Shown: positions 57,138 through 59,665 of the stretch, in pieces
How the letters are laid out: each line of letters opens with the position of its first letter
Numbering within the stretch: position 1 is the first letter of the stretch
NCBI RefSeq assembly: GCF_019449565.1
Contig: NZ_JAGRPM010000002.1
Location: 1 to 59,665, forward strand
From: Rhodoblastus sp.
Lineage (GTDB): Bacteria > Pseudomonadota > Alphaproteobacteria > Rhizobiales > Beijerinckiaceae
DNA: 59,665 nt
Direction of reading: 5' to 3'
Made by a program: the position numbers and the translations under genes
The notes under the pieces: model-generated
Databases searched by the model: none
What the model was told of the DNA's origin: nothing
Seen by the model: the letters and a program-made list of their open reading frames with translations, nothing else

Positions 57138-57668
57138 ATGTCCGATCGCATCTACAATGTTTTATTCCTCTGCACGGGAAACAGCGCACGCTCGATCCTG
57201 GCGGAAAGCATCCTCCGCAAGGACGGCAGGGGCCGGTTCAACGCTTTTTCCGCGGGAAGCCATCCCAAGGGCGAAATCAACCCATACGCACTCAAAACCC
57301 TTGCCAGCTATGACTATCCGACCGATGGGTTTCGGTCGAAGAATTGGGAAGAGTTCGCGACGCCCACCTCGCCGCAATTGGATTTCGTCTTCACGGTCTG
57401 CGACAACGCCGCCGGCGAAGCCTGTCCGATCTGGCCGGGTCAGCCGATGACGGCCCATTGGGGCATCGAAGACCCGGCCGCCGCCGAAGGCGCGGACATC
57501 GAGAAGCAGCGCGCCTTCAATCTGGCCTTTCGCTATCTCAAGAACCGCATTTCGTTACTGCTCGCCTTGCCGATGGACCGGCTGGACAAACTGGCTTTGT
57601 CGAAGAAATTGCGCGAGATCGGAGAAACCGAAGGCGCGACCCATCTGACCGAAGGAGGCGTCACGTGA
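57138..57668 (+). CDS. arsC2: Arsenate reductase, thioredoxin/LMW-phosphatase type
   Basis: 176 aa from ATG 57138 (GAAAGGG 10 bp upstream); an ATG at 57093 would add 15 residues. The phosphatase loop is FLCTGNSARS, giving C12-x5-R18; FTVCDNAAGEACPIWPG carries the resolving cysteines. It is unrelated to the glutaredoxin-type ArsC upstream, so the operon has two different arsenate reductases. Its stop overlaps the GTG start of arsD. Confidence 0.92.
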   Translation: MSDRIYNVLFLCTGNSARSILAESILRKDGRGRFNAFSAGSHPKGEINPYALKTLASYDYPTDGFRSKNWEEFATPTSPQLDFVFTVCDNAAGEACPIWPGQPMTAHWGIEDPAAAEGADIEKQRAFNLAFRYLKNRISLLLALPMDRLDKLALSKKLREIGETEGATHLTEGGVT

Positions 57669-58021
57669 AGACGATTCAGGTTTTCGATCCCGCCCTGTGT
57701 TGCAGCACCGGCGTTTGCGGCGTCGACGTCGACCAGGCCCTTGTCACCTTTTCGGCGGACGTGGACTGGGCGAAGCAGAACGGCGCGCAGATCGAGCGGT
57801 TCAATCTCGCCCAGCAGCCCATGGCCTTCGTTGAGAACGCGACGGCAAAGGGTTTTCTGGAGCGCTCCGGCCAGGAGGGCCTGCCGCTAATCCTGGTCAA
57901 CGGCGACATCGCCATGGCGGGTCGATATCCCAATCGCGCCGAATTGGCCCGATGGGCCGATCTCGCGGAAACCCCGGCAGAAACCAAGGCCACCGGGTGC
58001 TGCGGTGGCAAGAGCTGCTGA
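57665..58021 (+). CDS. arsD: ArsD arsenic metallochaperone
   Basis: 118 aa from a GTG that overlaps the arsC2 stop. VFDPALCCSTGVCG gives C12, C13 and C18, exactly the As(III) site of E. coli ArsD; VDQALVTFSADVDW and GLPLILVNGDIAMAGRYPNR are conserved. The C-terminus has another Cys group (GCCGGKSC). It hands As(III) to ArsA. Confidence 0.93.
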   Translation: MKTIQVFDPALCCSTGVCGVDVDQALVTFSADVDWAKQNGAQIERFNLAQQPMAFVENATAKGFLERSGQEGLPLILVNGDIAMAGRYPNRAELARWADLAETPAETKATGCCGGKSC

Positions 58022-58055
58022 TTTTCCAAGAGTTGCTGATTTTCAGGGACACACC

Positions 58056-59564
58056 ATGCAATTCATCGACTCCGCCCCGCGCTTCCTTTTCTTCACAGGC
58101 AAGGGCGGAGTCGGCAAGACATCGATCGCCTGCGCGACGGCGATCCAGCTCGCCGAAGGCGGCAAGGACGTCTTGCTCGCCAGCACCGACCCGGCCTCCA
58201 ACGTCGGTCAGGTGTTCGGCGTCGAGATCGGCAATCGCATCACGACGATTCCATCCGTGCCGCGCCTGTCAGCGCTTGAAATCGACCCGCAGGCGGCGGC
58301 GCAGGCCTATCGCGACCGCATCGTCGGTCCCGTGCGCGGCATCCTTCCCGACGATGTGGTCAAAGGCATCGAGGAACAGCTTTCCGGCGGCTGCACGACG
58401 GAAATCGCCGCCTTCGACGAATTCACGGGCCTCCTGGTCGATTCCGGCATGACCGCAGGTTTCGACCACATTGTTTTCGACACGGCGCCGACTGGCCATA
58501 CGATCCGGATGCTGCAACTGCCCGGCGCCTGGACCGGGTTTCTTGAGGAGGGCAAGGGCGGCGACGCCACCTGTCCCGCGCCGTTGGCCGGCCTCGAAAA
58601 GCAGCGCGCCCAGTACAAGGCTGCGGTTAAGGCCCTTGCTGACGAAAATCGCACCCGCCTAGTGTTGGTCGCCCGCGCCCAGCAATCGACCTTGCGCGAG
58701 GTCGCCCGCACACAGGTGGAGCTGGCGGCGGTCGGCCTTGGGCGGCAATATCTCGTCGTCAACGGGTTGCTGCCGAACACCGAGGCGGCGCAGGACCCGC
58801 TGGCCGCCGCCATTTGCCAACGCGAGCTGGCGGCGTTGGCAGCCATTCCCGATGAACTTGCCAAACTGCCACGCGATAAAATCCAGCTGCTTCCCTTCAA
58901 TCTCGTCGGCGTCCCGGCCTTGCGCCAGTTGCTGGCCGGAACGACGGCGCCCGTCGCCGCCGATGACTGCGAACCGATTGCGCTCAACGCGCCTGGCCTT
59001 TCCGATCTGGTCGACGGCATTGCCGTCGACAGTCATGGGTTGGTCATGCTGATGGGCAAAGGCGGCGTCGGCAAAACCACTCTGGCCGCCGCTGTTGCCG
59101 TCGAACTGGCCCGCCGCGGCTTCCCGGTTCATCTCACCACTTCGGACCCTGCGGCTCACCTGGCTGAAACGCTGCACGGCACGCTCGACCAATTGACCGT
59201 CAGCCGCATCGATCCTCACGCCGAAATCGAGCGCTATCGTCGGGAGGTGATGGCGACCAAGGGCGCCGCGCTCGACGCCGAGGGCCGAGCGCTGCTTGAC
59301 GAGGATTTGCGCTCGCCTTGCACCGAGGAAATCGCGGTCTTTCAGGCATTCTCGCGCGTCATCCGCGAGGCGGGCAAGAAATTTGTGGTGATGGACACGG
59401 CGCCGACTGGCCATACCCCGCTGCTGCTCGACGCCACCGGCGCCTATCACCGCGAAGTCGTCCGCCATGTCGGCGCTAAGGGCGGTCATTACATCACGCC
59501 CATGATGCAGTTGCAGAACCCCAATGTCAGGCACCATCTTGGGGTGAGAAATCGGATGCAATGA
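58056..59564 (+). pseudogene. arsA: ArsA arsenite-stimulated ATPase, cut by an IS
   Basis: 502 codons, the first about 489 native. Two P-loops (FFTGKGGVGKTS at 12-23; MGKGGVGKTT near 335), two DTAPTGHT blocks, and As(III)-site cysteines C113 (SGGCTTEIAAF), C173 (GDATCPAPL) and one in SPCTEEIAVF. Known ArsA proteins have about 580 residues. Here the native frame ends after MMQLQNPN and continues 13 codons into the inserted element. About 90 residues of the second half are lost, so pump activation is doubtful. Confidence 0.88.
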
Positions 59565-59665
59565 AATCAATTGTTTAGGCTTAGCCATGATATTTGAGAA
59601 TATTCATTTAATTTGATAATATGCGTTGACTTAGCCATCAATTGTGAGAATTTCGACGTCGAACG
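59525..59665. mobile_element. Left end of an IS21-like element inserted in arsA
   Basis: The new sequence begins TGTCAGGCACC at 59525, like IS21-family tips, and is much more AT-rich than arsA. Three related direct repeats, each CCAT..about 8 bases..TGAGAA, start near 59531, 59581 and 59631, exactly 50 bp apart; the last two share TTAGCCAT and TGAGAAT. Multiple terminal repeats are a feature of IS21 elements. The transposase lies beyond the window. Confidence 0.65.

Overview
The window is GC-rich DNA with alphaproteobacterial-looking genes. VirB-type conjugation genes, an N-ATPase operon, metal and arsenic resistance blocks and many insertion-sequence scars suggest accessory DNA: a large plasmid or an integrated conjugative element of a Hyphomicrobiales-type bacterium, possibly a Beijerinckiaceae/Methylocystis relative. 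The taxon is inferred from protein style only. No rRNA, tRNA, CRISPR array, replication or partition gene was seen.

Layout. (1) 1-12 kb, mostly minus strand, is a copper/stress block. It holds a DUF3141 alpha/beta-hydrolase-like protein, a Met-rich Spy-like protein, an isoprenylcysteine-methyltransferase-like protein, a DUF2933 protein, two intact and two broken copies of a CusF-like copper-binding protein, a Cys-rich secreted protein, a CPC-type copper ATPase, a second Cys-rich 150-aa protein and PPK2. Repeated pieces (ppk2 tail, DUF3141 piece, cusF segment) and IS481/IS3 remnants show that the block was assembled by duplication and transposition. (2) 12-18 kb, minus: a CusCBA tripartite copper/silver efflux system. 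(3) 18.8-25.4 kb, plus: a complete N-ATPase operon in the order atpDCQRBEFAG, with a Na+-type c subunit. (4) 25.6-30.7 kb, minus: an OprB-like porin, a decayed copper-ATPase gene, a three-gene operon (PS-decarboxylase-like, unknown secreted protein, DUF302), an IS5 scar and a small secreted protein. (5) 30.7-36.5 kb, minus: a second heavy-metal RND pump (czcBA-like, no outer-membrane factor of its own), flanked by a His-rich periplasmic protein and a second member of the 150-aa Cys-rich family. (6) 36.8-53.8 kb: conjugation. A leftward group (Toprim primase-like, thermonuclease-like, lysozyme-like and three unknowns) diverges from a rightward virB1-B2-B3-B4-x-B5-lipoprotein-B6-B8-B9-B10-B11-virD4 operon. 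No relaxase is visible. (7) 54.1-59.6 kb, plus: an arsenic operon arsR-acr3-arsC-arsH, followed by a second promoter and arsC2-arsD-arsA. The end of arsA is cut off by what looks like an IS21-type element whose left end carries three repeats spaced 50 bp.

How it works together. The copper modules cover periplasmic binding (CusF-like, Spy-like, Cys-rich proteins), cytoplasmic export (P-ATPase) and trans-envelope export (CusCBA). The arsenic operon covers reduction by two unrelated arsenate reductases, ACR3 export, oxidation of organoarsenicals (ArsH) and an ArsD/ArsA pump booster that is now probably broken. The N-ATPase would pump Na+ out at the cost of ATP. The T4SS is the likely vehicle for moving the cargo.

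Most noteworthy: the paired 150-aa HPGH/CCSG[AS]GCC proteins beside two different metal systems; ars operators that overlap the -10 box and the start codon, giving a predicted leaderless arsR; an FNR/FixK-type box in the only strongly AT-rich gap of the copper block; the compact PSD/unknown/DUF302 operon; and the scar-rich duplication history of the copper block.
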